A stretch of 64,000 nt of DNA from Maccoyibacter intestinihominis (GCF_040096355.1 NZ_JBBMEX010000015.1:11390-75389); one strand, 5' to 3'. Shown: positions 34,692-43,422, counted from the stretch's first letter. Numbers and translations are program-made. The notes: a model not told the origin generated them from the sequence alone.

Positions 34692-34803
34692 ACACTTAGC
34701 GAATGCAAGCCGTAAGGCGCAGCATGAGGTTAGTGAGAAAGCCCTTCCCGAGACTTAGCGGTGGCGAGCCGTAGGCGAAGACAGCGTGTTAGTCGAGCGG
34801 AAG
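34692..34803 (+). repeat. Second pair of related hairpins between rpsH and rplF
   Basis: Unit 1 (34692-34736) is almost identical to 34117-34161 over 40 bases, with outer stem CACT/AGTG. Unit 2 (34744-34803) has CTTCC/GGAAG, GACT/AGTC and GCC-GTA-GGC. Outer stems differ between units but pairing is kept. Confidence 0.7.
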
Positions 34804-34842
34804 AGTGGAACTGCCATAAAGTAAAGATATAGTATTAGCAAC

Positions 34843-34862
34843 CTGTCCATTCATCAGGACAG
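34843..34862 (+). other. Small hairpin in the rplF leader
   Basis: CTGTCC, 8 bases, GGACAG, about 20 bases before the rplF ribosome site. No T tract follows, so a terminator is unlikely. Confidence 0.35.
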
Positions 34863-34891
34863 ATTCAAACAAAATTTTAGGAGGTACGGGC

Positions 34892-35431
34892 ATGTCACGT
34901 ATAGGAAGAATGCCAATCGCAGTACCGGCAGGCGTAACTGTTGATATTGCAGAAAATAATCATGTGACTGTAAAAGGTCCAAAGGGAACTCTTGAGAGAA
35001 CACTCCCTACAGAAATGGAAATCAAAAAGGAAGGCGACGAGATCATCGTTACCAGACCAAATGATTTAAAGAAAATGAAATCCTTACATGGTCTGACAAG
35101 AACTCTGATCAACAACATGGTAATCGGTGTAACAGACGGATATACCAAAGAGTTAGAGGTAAACGGAGTAGGTTACAGAGCTCAGAAGTCAGGCAAAGTA
35201 TTGACATTGCATTTAGGATATTCCCATCCGGTAGAAATGGAAGATCCGGAAGGTTTAGAGTCCAAAGTAGATGGTAACAAGATTGTCATCTCAGGTATTG
35301 ATAAAGAAAAAGTTGGCCAATATGCGGCAGAAATCAGAGACAAGAGAAGACCTGAGCCATATAAGGGCAAAGGAATCAAGTATGCTGATGAAGTAATCAG
35401 ACGTAAAGTTGGTAAGACTGGTAAGAAATAA
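34892..35431 (+). CDS. rplF: 50S ribosomal protein L6
   Basis: A 179-residue protein made of two similar halves: SRIGRMPIAVPAGVTVDI, LTRTLINNMVIGVTDGYTKE and RRPEPYKGKGIKYADEVIRR. TAGGAGG precedes the ATG. Located near the sarcin-ricin loop in the ribosome. Confidence 0.97.
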   Translation: MSRIGRMPIAVPAGVTVDIAENNHVTVKGPKGTLERTLPTEMEIKKEGDEIIVTRPNDLKKMKSLHGLTRTLINNMVIGVTDGYTKELEVNGVGYRAQKSGKVLTLHLGYSHPVEMEDPEGLESKVDGNKIVISGIDKEKVGQYAAEIRDKRRPEPYKGKGIKYADEVIRRKVGKTGKK

Positions 35432-35449
35432 TTAAAGGAGTGACGGAAA

Positions 35450-35818
35450 ATGGTTAATAAAAAATCTAGAGCATTAGTTCGTGAGAAAAAACACAGAAGA
35501 ATGCGTAATCACCTTTCTGGAACAGCCGAGAGACCTCGTTTAGCTGTATTCAGAAGTAATAATCATATGTATGCTCAAATTATTGACGATACAGTTGGAA
35601 ATACTCTGGTTGCAGCTTCCACACTTGACAAAGATGTAAAAGCTGAATTAGAAAAGACCAATAACGTTGATGCAGCAGCATATCTTGGAACAGTAGTTGC
35701 AAAGAAAGCATTGGATAAAGGTATTGAGACAGTTATCTTTGATAGAGGCGGTTTCATATATGCAGGAAAAGTTCAGGCTTTAGCAGACGCAGCTAGAGAA
35801 GCTGGATTGAAATTTTAA
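35450..35818 (+). CDS. rplR: 50S ribosomal protein L18
   Basis: A 122-residue protein: HRRMRNHLSGTAERPRLAVF, SNNHMYAQIIDD and FDRGGFIYAGKVQALADAAR. It binds 5S rRNA with L5. Confidence 0.97.
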   Translation: MVNKKSRALVREKKHRRMRNHLSGTAERPRLAVFRSNNHMYAQIIDDTVGNTLVAASTLDKDVKAELEKTNNVDAAAYLGTVVAKKALDKGIETVIFDRGGFIYAGKVQALADAAREAGLKF

Positions 35819-35832
35819 GGAGGAAACGATAC

Positions 35833-36342
35833 ATGAAACGTGAGATCATTGATGCTAGTCAGTTTGAGTTAACCGAAAAAGTGGTATCAATTAAACGTGT
35901 AACAAAAGTTGTTAAAGGTGGACGTAACTTCCGTTTTACAGCTTTAGTTGTTGTCGGTGACGGCAATGGACATGTAGGTGCCGGTTTAGGTAAAGCAGCT
36001 GAAATTCCTGAAGCAATCCGCAAAGGAAAAGAAGATGCAATGAAAAAACTCATCACTGTAAAATTAGATGAGAACAACAGTATTACACATGATATTACCG
36101 GAAAGCACACAGGAGCTTCCGTGTTACTGAAAAAGGCTCCGGAAGGTACCGGTGTAATCGCTGGTGGTCCTGCGCGTAACGTATGTGAGTTAGCAGGAAT
36201 CAAGAACATCCGTACAAAATCACTGGGATCTAACAACAAGCAGAACGTTGTACTTGCTACGATCAATGCTTTAAGTCAGTTAAAATCCCCGGAAGAAGTT
36301 GCAAGACTTCGCGGAAAATCTGTAGAAGAGATTCTCGGTTAG
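35833..36342 (+). CDS. rpsE: 30S ribosomal protein S5
   Basis: A 169-residue protein: KVVSIKRVTKVVKGGRNFRF, VVVGDGNGHVGAGLGKAAEI and GGPARNVCELAGIKNIRTKS. S5 affects decoding accuracy at the mRNA entry. AAGGAGG precedes the ATG. Confidence 0.97.
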   Translation: MKREIIDASQFELTEKVVSIKRVTKVVKGGRNFRFTALVVVGDGNGHVGAGLGKAAEIPEAIRKGKEDAMKKLITVKLDENNSITHDITGKHTGASVLLKKAPEGTGVIAGGPARNVCELAGIKNIRTKSLGSNNKQNVVLATINALSQLKSPEEVARLRGKSVEEILG

Positions 36343-36355
36343 GAGGGTGTAAAAA

Positions 36356-36538
36356 ATGGCAGATAAATTAAAAATCACACTTGTGAAATCAACCATTGGT
36401 GCCGTTCCAAAAAACAAAAAGACGGTAGAAGCTTTAGGATTGAGAAAGATTGGACAGTCTAAAGAATTTCCGAATAATAAAGCTACCCAGGGTATGATTC
36501 AGAATGTTAGACATTTAATCAAAGTAGAGGAAATCTAA
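36356..36538 (+). CDS. rpmD: 50S ribosomal protein L30
   Basis: A 60-residue protein: LKITLVKSTIGAVPKNKKTV and MIQNVRHLIKVEE. Standard position between rpsE and rplO. Confidence 0.96.
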   Translation: MADKLKITLVKSTIGAVPKNKKTVEALGLRKIGQSKEFPNNKATQGMIQNVRHLIKVEEI

Positions 36539-36563
36539 AAAATAACAGATAGGAGGTGTCACA

Positions 36564-37004
36564 ATGGACTTATCAAACTTAAGCCCTGCAGCAGGTTCAA
36601 AGCACAGCGATAATTTCAGAAGAGGACGTGGACACGGTTCAGGAAATGGTAAGACAGCCGGAAAAGGACATAAAGGTCAGAAAGCGCGTTCAGGAGCTCC
36701 AAGACCGGGCTTTGAAGGTGGCCAGATGCCATTATACAGAAGATTACCAAAGAGGGGATTTAAGAACAGAAACAGCAAAGAGATCGTAGCTGTAAATATC
36801 TCTGTATTGGAAAACTTCGACAATGATGCAGTTGTTTCAGTAGATACATTAATTGAAAGAGGAATTGTTAAGAATCCAAGAGATGGAGTAAAGATTCTTG
36901 GAAACGGTGAATTGACTAAGAAGCTTACAGTTCAGGCAAATGCATTCAGCGCAAGCGCAAAAGAAAAAATTGAGGCTCTTGGTGGAAAAGCAGAGGTGAT
37001 CTAA
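36564..37004 (+). CDS. rplO: 50S ribosomal protein L15
   Basis: A 146-residue protein: DLSNLSPAAGSKHSDNFRRG, GKTAGKGHKGQKARSG and GGQMPLYRRLPKRGFKNR. Its TAA overlaps the secY ATG by one base, coupling the two. Confidence 0.97.
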   Translation: MDLSNLSPAAGSKHSDNFRRGRGHGSGNGKTAGKGHKGQKARSGAPRPGFEGGQMPLYRRLPKRGFKNRNSKEIVAVNISVLENFDNDAVVSVDTLIERGIVKNPRDGVKILGNGELTKKLTVQANAFSASAKEKIEALGGKAEVI

Positions 37005-38320
37005 TGTTAGAAACACTTCGCAATGCTTTTAAGATTGAGGATATTCGGAAACGTATAGGTTATACGTTTCTGATGCTCATAGTAATCCGAATCGGTTCTC
37101 AGCTACCGATTCCATGTGTAAACAGTGAGGTATTTGCGAACTGGTTTGCAAATCAGGGAGGCGATGCATTCAGCTTCCTTGATGCAATCACAGGTGGTTC
37201 TTTCTATCAGATGTCTGTGTTTGCATTAAACATTACGCCGTATATTACATCTTCTATTATCATCCAGCTTTTAACAATTGCAATTCCGAAGCTGGAAGAA
37301 CTTCAGAAAGATGGAGAAGAGGGAAGAAAGAAGATTACAAAGATAACCCGTTACTTAAGTGTGATCCTTGCATTAGTAGAAGCGATCGCAATGGCAATTG
37401 GTTTCGGAAGAAGCGGATATCTGGATAAATTCAATGTGATCAATGTATTATTAGTAGTTACGACGTTAACAGCAGGATCTACCATTCTGATGTGGATCGG
37501 TGAGAGAATTACAGAGAGAGGCGTAGGAAATGGTATTTCCATCGTACTTACCATCAATATTATCTCCCGTATCCCGGCTGATCTGACAGCACTGTTTGAT
37601 CAGTTTATCAAAGGTAAGACCATTGCAAAAGGAGTACTTGCAGCAGCCATTATTGCAGCGATCATCTTAGTGACGGTTGTATTCGTAGTAATCCTTCAGG
37701 ATGCAGTACGCAAGATTCCGGTACAGTATTCCAAAAAAATTCAGGGAAGAAAACAGGTAGGCGGTCAGTCAACATACATTCCGCTGAAAGTTAACACAGC
37801 CGGCGTAATCCCGGTTATCTTTGCACAGTCCCTGATGCAGTTCCCGGTTGTCATTGCAACGATTGCAAGAAAGAACAACGGAGACGGCGTTGGAAGCAAA
37901 ATATTAAAAGGATTATCACAGTCAAACTGGTGTAATCCGGATGAACCGATTTACAGTATTGGATTGGTTGTATATATTATATTGCTGATTCTGTTTGCAT
38001 ATTTTTATACATCCATTACATTCAATCCATTGGAGATCGCAAACAATATGAAAAAAGCAGGTGGCTTTATACCGGGAATCCGTCCGGGAAAACCAACCAG
38101 CGATTACTTATCAAAGATTTCAAACCATATCATCTTCATTGGTGCCATTGGTTTGACCATTGTAGCGATCATCCCAATTTTCTTTAATGGAATATTTGGA
38201 GCGAGTGTAAGTTTCGGTGGAACATCCATCATCATTATCGTAGGTGTTGTAATAGAGACCTTAAAGCAGATCGAATCTCAGATGAGAGTTCGTAATTATA
38301 AAGGCTTTTTAAACGATTAA
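37004..38320 (+). CDS. secY: Protein translocase subunit SecY
   Basis: A 438-residue integral membrane protein with ten helices. Signatures: FRIEDIRKR-like FKIEDIRKRIGYTFLMLI, the plug region, LNITPYITSSIIIQLL, and IPGIRPGKPTSDYL. It is the channel for Sec-dependent export and membrane insertion. A 183-base gap follows before adk. Confidence 0.97.
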   Translation: MLETLRNAFKIEDIRKRIGYTFLMLIVIRIGSQLPIPCVNSEVFANWFANQGGDAFSFLDAITGGSFYQMSVFALNITPYITSSIIIQLLTIAIPKLEELQKDGEEGRKKITKITRYLSVILALVEAIAMAIGFGRSGYLDKFNVINVLLVVTTLTAGSTILMWIGERITERGVGNGISIVLTINIISRIPADLTALFDQFIKGKTIAKGVLAAAIIAAIILVTVVFVVILQDAVRKIPVQYSKKIQGRKQVGGQSTYIPLKVNTAGVIPVIFAQSLMQFPVVIATIARKNNGDGVGSKILKGLSQSNWCNPDEPIYSIGLVVYIILLILFAYFYTSITFNPLEIANNMKKAGGFIPGIRPGKPTSDYLSKISNHIIFIGAIGLTIVAIIPIFFNGIFGASVSFGGTSIIIIVGVVIETLKQIESQMRVRNYKGFLND

Positions 38321-38338
38321 TTTAATAAAGAAACCTAG

Positions 38339-38364
38339 GGAGATACAGGCGTAGCCGTATCTCC
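38339..38364 (+). other. Hairpin after secY
   Basis: GGAGATAC, 10 bases that can pair as GGC/GCC, GTATCTCC. It lacks a T tract. Further on, CAATTATA (about 38389) and TATAATTG (about 38420) form an inverted pair. The gap shows no gene and may attenuate or process the transcript. Confidence 0.4.
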
Positions 38365-38503
38365 AAAGGTGTTTATAGGAGAAATTACAATTATACATTG
38401 AATGAAAATGGTGTACTTATAATTGGAGAAAAGAATATTACCGAATAGGAATATTACATAGAAAAAGTGAAAAAACAAATCAGAACAAAAAGGAGGATTT
38501 TCT

Positions 38504-39148
38504 ATGAAGATTATTATGTTAGGTGCTCCTGGAGCAGGAAAAGGAACTCATGCAAAGAAAATCTCTGAGAAATATGGAATCCCACATATCTCAACAGGTG
38601 ATATTTTCCGCGCAAACATCAAAGAAGGAACAGAGTTAGGCAAAAAAGCAAAAGAGTACATGGATCAGGGATTATTAGTACCGGATGAGCTGACCTGTGA
38701 TTTAGTAATGGATCGTATCCAGCAGGATGACTGCAAGAACGGATTCGTATTAGACGGATTCCCACGCACCATTCCACAGGCAGAAGCATTAGATGCAGCC
38801 CTGACAAAGATCAACGAAAAGATGGATTATGCATTAGACATCGAGTTAGCAGATGAAAAAATCGTTGAGAGAATGTCCGGAAGACGCGTATGCGTAAAAT
38901 GCGGTACACCATACCACATCGTAAACATCCCACCGAAAAAAGAGGGAATCTGCGACAGCTGTGGTGGAGAATTACAGTTCAGAGCAGACGATCAGCCGGA
39001 GACCGTATTAAAACGTCTTGGTGTTTACCATGAGCAGACACAGCCATTGATCGAGTACTATGCAAAACAGGGCATCTTAAAAGAGATCGACGGAACACTT
39101 TCAGTAGAAGACGGATTTGCTTCCATCGTAGCTATTCTGGGAGAATAA
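38504..39148 (+). CDS. adk: Adenylate kinase, zinc-binding lid type
   Basis: A 214-residue enzyme. P-loop GAPGAGKGT, AMP site STGDIFRANI and DGFPRTIPQA, and a lid with four cysteines (CVKCGTPYH and CDSCGGEL), the zinc form of Gram-positives. It interconverts AMP, ATP and ADP. AAGGAGG precedes the ATG. Confidence 0.97.
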   Translation: MKIIMLGAPGAGKGTHAKKISEKYGIPHISTGDIFRANIKEGTELGKKAKEYMDQGLLVPDELTCDLVMDRIQQDDCKNGFVLDGFPRTIPQAEALDAALTKINEKMDYALDIELADEKIVERMSGRRVCVKCGTPYHIVNIPPKKEGICDSCGGELQFRADDQPETVLKRLGVYHEQTQPLIEYYAKQGILKEIDGTLSVEDGFASIVAILGE

Positions 39149-39151
39149 AGT

Positions 39152-39925
39152 ATGTCAGTTACCATTAAATCTGCGAGAGAAATCGAACTTATGAGAGCCG
39201 CCGGAAAAATCTTAGCCAAGGTTCATCAGAACCTTGGTGAGGCACTCAGACCGGGAATGTCTACCTATGAAATAGACCGTCTTGGTGAAGAAATGATACG
39301 AAGCTACGGATGTATTCCGTCCTTTAAAGACTATCAGGGATATCCGGCAAGTGTCTGCGTATCCGTTAATGAAGAAGTAGTACATGGTATTCCAAATAAG
39401 AAACACCACATTCAGGAAGGCGACATCGTCAGCCTTGACATCGGTGTCATCTACAAAGGATATCATTCGGATGCGGCACGCACACACGGAGTAGGTGAGA
39501 TTTCAAAAAATGCGGCATTATTAATAGAAAGAACAAGACAGAGTTTTTTTGAAGGCATTAAATATGCAAAAGCCGGGAATCATTTACATGAGATATCAGC
39601 AGCCATAGGCGATTATGCAGAGAGCTTTGGCTATGGTGTCGTAACGGATTTGGTCGGACACGGCATAGGAACGCACTTACATGAAGAACCGGAAATTCCG
39701 AATTTCAGACAGGTCCGCAGAGGAATTAAACTGCGGCAGGGGATGACACTGGCAATCGAGCCGATGATCAATGAGGGACGGCCGGATGTGGAGTGGTTAG
39801 GAGATGACTGGACAGTAGTAACAGAGGACTCATCCCTATCCGCACATTATGAGAACACAATTCTGATCACAGATGGAGAACCGGAGATTCTGACACTTAC
39901 AGACAAAGAACTTGAGAGCATGTAG
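39152..39925 (+). CDS. map: Methionine aminopeptidase type I
   Basis: A 257-residue enzyme. Metal ligands lie in SLDIGVIYKGYHSDAART, GHGIGTHLHEEPEIPNF, LAIEPMINEG and the final AHYENTILIT. It removes the initiator methionine from new proteins. Only three bases separate it from adk; a weak ribosome site suggests coupling. Confidence 0.96.
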   Translation: MSVTIKSAREIELMRAAGKILAKVHQNLGEALRPGMSTYEIDRLGEEMIRSYGCIPSFKDYQGYPASVCVSVNEEVVHGIPNKKHHIQEGDIVSLDIGVIYKGYHSDAARTHGVGEISKNAALLIERTRQSFFEGIKYAKAGNHLHEISAAIGDYAESFGYGVVTDLVGHGIGTHLHEEPEIPNFRQVRRGIKLRQGMTLAIEPMINEGRPDVEWLGDDWTVVTEDSSLSAHYENTILITDGEPEILTLTDKELESM

Positions 39926-39939
39926 GGAGAGGAAGACTG

Positions 39940-40230
39940 ATGAACATCCAGTTTGCAAAATCAAAAGCAGGGCATGATAAAAATCAGCTTTACTTCATAT
40001 TAAAAGAAGAAGAGGAATTTGTGTATCTTGTCAATGGAACAACAAGACCGTTAGATAAGCCAAAGAAAAAGCGAAAAAAGCATGTGCAGGTCATACACCG
40101 GATACCGGCAGAACTGTGCAGCATTTTAGAGGCAGGCATCACAAATGAGTCTGTAAAACGGTCCATGAAATTATACAGTGCAGGTTTCAGGCAGGAAACA
40201 TCCGCCGGAACCGGAGAAAATCAGGAATAG
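39940..40230 (+). CDS. KOW-domain RNA-binding protein (L14E-like)
   Basis: A 96-residue basic protein. The N-terminal fold, FAKSKAGHDKNQLYFILKEE followed by YLVNGTTRPLDKPKKKRKKH, resembles the KOW-type proteins found between map and infA in Clostridia. It probably binds RNA; no role is proven. GGGAGAGGAAG precedes the ATG. The C-terminal 40 residues are less conserved in appearance. Confidence 0.75.
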   Translation: MNIQFAKSKAGHDKNQLYFILKEEEEFVYLVNGTTRPLDKPKKKRKKHVQVIHRIPAELCSILEAGITNESVKRSMKLYSAGFRQETSAGTGENQE

Positions 40231-40264
40231 GAATCAAGGGATTCATATAAGAGGAGGAAATAAA

Positions 40265-40483
40265 ATGTCAAAAGCAGATGTAATTGAAGTAGAAGGAACT
40301 GTTGTAGAAAAACTTCCAAACGCAATGTTTCAGGTAGAATTAGAGAATGGCCACCAGATACTGGCACATATCAGCGGAAAGCTCCGTATGAACTTTATCC
40401 GTATCTTACCTGGAGACAAGGTAACCATAGAGATGTCTCCATATGATCTGACCAAGGGCAGAATTATCTGGAGAGATAAATAA
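40265..40483 (+). CDS. infA: Translation initiation factor IF-1
   Basis: A 72-residue OB-fold protein: MSKADVIEVEGTVVEKLPNA, HISGKLRMNFIRILPGDKVT and PYDLTKGRIIWRDK. The ATG at 40265 follows GAGGAGG and gives the standard length; upstream in-frame ATGs overlap the KOW gene. Essential for initiation at the A site. Confidence 0.97.
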   Translation: MSKADVIEVEGTVVEKLPNAMFQVELENGHQILAHISGKLRMNFIRILPGDKVTIEMSPYDLTKGRIIWRDK

Positions 40484-40513
40484 GACAGAGATAAATAAGA
40501 CATAAAAAACATA

Positions 40514-40559
40514 TTGATTTTTAAAAGCGTCCGTGCTATAATGTTAGTCGGACGCTTTT
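40514..40559 (+). promoter_or_regulatory. Promoter nested inside a terminator-like hairpin before rpmJ
   Basis: TTGATT (40514-40519), 17 bases, TATAAT (40537-40542). The arms AAAAGCGTCCG (40523-40533) and CGGACGCTTTT (40549-40559) are perfectly complementary and enclose the -10 element. Read-through RNA would form a terminator-like hairpin; RNA started here would lack its left arm. Confidence 0.7.
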
Positions 40560-40669
40560 GAAATATGCCCTACCACTATGCCCAAAACCAAGGAAAATCA
40601 AGGGTTCGGGGGATTGCGTGGGGTGCTTAAGACGGTCAATGACCGAAAGATAAGAAAGGAGAATTTGCT

Positions 40670-40783
40670 GTGAAAGTAAGATCATCCGTAAAGCCAATTT
40701 GCGAAAAATGCAAAGTGATCAAAAGAAAAGGAAGCATCAGAGTAATCTGTGAGAATCCGAAACACAAACAGAGACAAGGTTAA
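40670..40783 (+). CDS. rpmJ: 50S ribosomal protein L36
   Basis: A 37-residue protein too short for most ORF lists: MKVRSSVKPICEKCKVIKRK, then GSIRVICENPKHKQRQG. The zinc ligands C11, C14, C27 and H32 are intact. The start is GTG at 40670 after AAAGGAG. A 187-base gap with a promoter precedes it. Confidence 0.96.
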   Translation: MKVRSSVKPICEKCKVIKRKGSIRVICENPKHKQRQG

Positions 40784-40791
40784 TTGTAGCT

Positions 40792-40840
40792 ATTATGTGC
40801 GGCTGTAGCGTGACATCCTCAAACTCACGCTATTCATAAT
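40792..40840 (+). other. Hairpin in the rpmJ-rpsM spacer
   Basis: ATTATG, 8 bases, TAGCGTGA, 11-base loop, TCACGCTA, TT, CATAAT. The 223-base spacer holds this stem and later shorter ones (ATGC/GCAT near 40856-40873; GGCGGGAAACCGC near 40936) but no gene. It may act as leader for the rpsM-rplQ genes. Confidence 0.5.
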
Positions 40841-41006
40841 AAAACCAGGTGTATGCTTTAATACCGAGAGGCATATATCATTTTCATGCCAGAGGGCAGT
40901 AACCAGAGGAGCAGGTGTATGCACACATTTCAGGGCGGGAAACCGCAGCTGCATGGGTTTGTTCCGAAATAGAAAAAACAGATAGGAATAATGGAGGTTA
41001 ACACAC

Positions 41007-41375
41007 ATGGCTCGTATTGCAGGTGTAGATTTACCAAGAGAAAAACGTGTTGAGATTGGTTTGACTTATATTTATGGAATCGGAAGAGTAAGCTCTAACC
41101 GTATTCTTGAGGCAGCAAACGTAAATCCGGATACGCGTGTCAGAGATTTAACTGACGAAGAAGTAAAGAGAATCAGTGCAGTCATCGATGAGACTCAGAC
41201 TGTAGAAGGTGATCTCAGAAGAGAGATCGCACTCAATATCAAGAGATTACAGGAGATTGGATGCTATCGTGGTATCCGTCATAGAAAAGGACTTCCTGTT
41301 CGTGGTCAGAAGACAAAGACAAACGCAAGAACAAGAAAAGGTCCTAAGAGAACAGTTGCAAACAAGAAGAAATAA
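41007..41375 (+). CDS. rpsM: 30S ribosomal protein S13
   Basis: A 122-residue protein: ARIAGVDLPREKRVEIGLTY, RREIALNIKRLQEIGCYRG and RHRKGLPVRGQKTKTNARTR. It contacts the P-site tRNA and S19. ATGGAGG lies before the ATG. Confidence 0.97.
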   Translation: MARIAGVDLPREKRVEIGLTYIYGIGRVSSNRILEAANVNPDTRVRDLTDEEVKRISAVIDETQTVEGDLRREIALNIKRLQEIGCYRGIRHRKGLPVRGQKTKTNARTRKGPKRTVANKKK

Positions 41376-41415
41376 GCAACATAACGAATCATAAAGAAAG
41401 TAGGTTAGTTTAGAT

Positions 41416-41811
41416 ATGGCTAAAAAAGTTACAAAAAAAGTGACAAAAAAGCGTGTAAAGAAAAACGTTGAACGCGGACAGGCACATATTCAGTCATCTT
41501 TCAATAACACAATCGTAACAATTACAGATGCTGAAGGAAATGCTTTATCATGGGCAAGTGCCGGTGGTCTTGGATTTAGAGGTTCAAGGAAATCTACTCC
41601 TTATGCTGCTCAGATGGCGGCAGAGACTGCAACAAAAGCAGCTCTTGTACACGGATTAAAGACAGTAGATGTTATGGTAAAGGGACCGGGTTCAGGTAGA
41701 GAAGCAGCAATCCGTGCGCTTCAGGCATGTGGACTCGAAGTATTAAGCATCAAGGACGTAACCCCTGTACCACACAACGGTTGTCGCCCGCCAAAACGCA
41801 GAAGAGTTTAA
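41416..41811 (+). CDS. rpsK: 30S ribosomal protein S11
   Basis: A 131-residue protein: AHIQSSFNNTIVTITDAEGN, SWASAGGLGFRGSRKSTPYA and VTPVPHNGCRPPKRRRV. It lies on the platform near the mRNA exit. The upstream ribosome site is weak (AAAGTAGG). Confidence 0.97.
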   Translation: MAKKVTKKVTKKRVKKNVERGQAHIQSSFNNTIVTITDAEGNALSWASAGGLGFRGSRKSTPYAAQMAAETATKAALVHGLKTVDVMVKGPGSGREAAIRALQACGLEVLSIKDVTPVPHNGCRPPKRRRV

Positions 41812-41829
41812 TTAGGAGGTAAGTCTAAG

Positions 41830-42423
41830 ATGGCAGTAAATAGAACACCAGTCTTAAAGAGATGCAGATCTTTAGGTTTGGATCCGGTTTATTTAGGATA
41901 TGATAAGAAATCAAAAAGAGAATTAAAAAGAGCAAACAAGAAGATGTCTGAGTACGGTCTTCAGTTAAGAGAAAAACAGAAAGCAAAATTCATCTACGGT
42001 GTATTAGAAAAACCTTTCCGTAATTACTACAAAAAAGCTGATAGAATGAAAGGTCAGACAGGTACAAATCTGATGGTTATTCTTGAAAGCAGATTAGACA
42101 ACGTAGTATTCAGATCCGGTTTTGCAAGAACAAGAAGAGAAGCAAGACAGATCGTAGACCATAAGCATGTTTTAGTAAACGGCAAGCAGGTAAACATTCC
42201 TTCTTACTTAGTAAAAGCAGGCGATGTTGTTGAAATCAAAGAAAAATGCAAAGGAATGCAGAGATACAAAGATATCTTAGAGGTTACAGGCGGAAGATTA
42301 ATTCCTGAGTGGTTAGACGTAAATCAGGAAGGCTTACAGGCAACTGTAAAAGAGTTACCATCCAGAGAAGCAATTGACGTACCTGTAGACGAGATGCTCA
42401 TTGTCGAGTTATATTCTAAATAA
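41830..42423 (+). CDS. rpsD: 30S ribosomal protein S4
   Basis: A 197-residue protein of the zinc-free type: it begins AVNRTPVLKRCRSLGLDPVY, with the S4 RNA-binding domain LESRLDNVVFRSGFARTRRE and ARQIVDHKHVLVNGKQVNIP. S4 starts 30S assembly and often represses its own operon. AGGAGGT precedes the ATG. Confidence 0.96.
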   Translation: MAVNRTPVLKRCRSLGLDPVYLGYDKKSKRELKRANKKMSEYGLQLREKQKAKFIYGVLEKPFRNYYKKADRMKGQTGTNLMVILESRLDNVVFRSGFARTRREARQIVDHKHVLVNGKQVNIPSYLVKAGDVVEIKEKCKGMQRYKDILEVTGGRLIPEWLDVNQEGLQATVKELPSREAIDVPVDEMLIVELYSK

Positions 42424-42462
42424 TATGTAAAGCAATGATACCCGAAAAGGAGGGACTTTGTA

Positions 42463-43422
42463 GTGTTTGAGTTTGAAAGACCCAAAATTGATATCGCTGA
42501 GATTTCAGAAGATAAAAAATACGGCAGATTTGTCGTAGAACCTCTCGAGAGAGGGTATGGTACAACACTTGGAAACTCTCTGAGAAGAATTATGCTTTCT
42601 TCTTTACCAGGTGCAGCAGTAAGTCAGGTTAAGATTGATGGTGTGTTACACGAATTTTCTTCCATTCCGGGAGTAAAAGAAGATGTGACAGAGATTATCA
42701 TGAACATCAAAAATCTTGCCATTCGAGATAACAGCACATCTAACGAGGCGAAAGTTGCTTACATTGAATTTGAAGGCGAAGGCGTAGTAACCGCAGCAGA
42801 TATTCATGTGGACGGAGACGTTCAGATCATGAATCCTGAACTTGTGATCGCACACTTAAATGGCGGTCCGGACTGCAGACTGTATATGGAATTAACCATT
42901 ACAAAGGGCAGAGGTTATGTCAGTGCCGATAAGAATAAGAGTGAAGATGTACCGATTGGTGTCATCGCAGTAGATTCCATCTACACACCGGTAGAGCGTG
43001 TAAACCTTACCGTTGCCAATACTCGTGTTGGTCAGATCACCGATTACGACAAATTGACATTAGATGTATATACCAATGGTGCTATTGAGCCGGATGAGGC
43101 AGTCAGCCTGGCAGCAAAAGTATTAAGCGAGCATTTGAATTTATTTATCGACCTTTCAGAAAATGCTAAGACAGCAGAAGTAATGGTAGAAAAAGAGGAT
43201 GATGAAAAGGGCAAAGTTCTTGAGATGAACATTGACGAATTAGAGTTATCCGTTCGTTCCTACAATTGTCTGAAACGTGCAGGAATCAACACGGTAGAAG
43301 AGTTGACCAACCGCACACCGGAAGATATGATGAAAGTTCGTAACTTAGGACGCAAGTCTTTAGAAGAAGTATTAGCAAAATTAAAAGAATTAGGTTTACA
43401 GTTGAATCAGGGAGAGGAATAA
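42463..43422 (+). CDS. rpoA: RNA polymerase alpha subunit
   Basis: A 319-residue protein. The N-terminal domain has FVVEPLERGYGTTLGNSLRR and IMLSSLPGAAV (dimerisation and assembly); the C-terminal domain after about residue 250 has LELSVRSYNCLKRAGINTVE and RNLGRKSLEEVLAKLKELGL, which binds UP elements and activators. The start is GTG at 42463 after AAGGAGGG. Confidence 0.97.
   Translation: MFEFERPKIDIAEISEDKKYGRFVVEPLERGYGTTLGNSLRRIMLSSLPGAAVSQVKIDGVLHEFSSIPGVKEDVTEIIMNIKNLAIRDNSTSNEAKVAYIEFEGEGVVTAADIHVDGDVQIMNPELVIAHLNGGPDCRLYMELTITKGRGYVSADKNKSEDVPIGVIAVDSIYTPVERVNLTVANTRVGQITDYDKLTLDVYTNGAIEPDEAVSLAAKVLSEHLNLFIDLSENAKTAEVMVEKEDDEKGKVLEMNIDELELSVRSYNCLKRAGINTVEELTNRTPEDMMKVRNLGRKSLEEVLAKLKELGLQLNQGEE

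Noticed and set aside
34117..34803. Possible CRISPR array or tRNA genes in the spacers around rpsH
   Set aside because: The units are only two pairs, unequal in length, with self-pairing inside each unit and no spacers; no cloverleaf or CCA end is present.
41209..41394. Plus-strand frame shifted within rpsM
   Set aside because: It is a shadow of rpsM with no ribosome site; rpsM is complete in its own frame.
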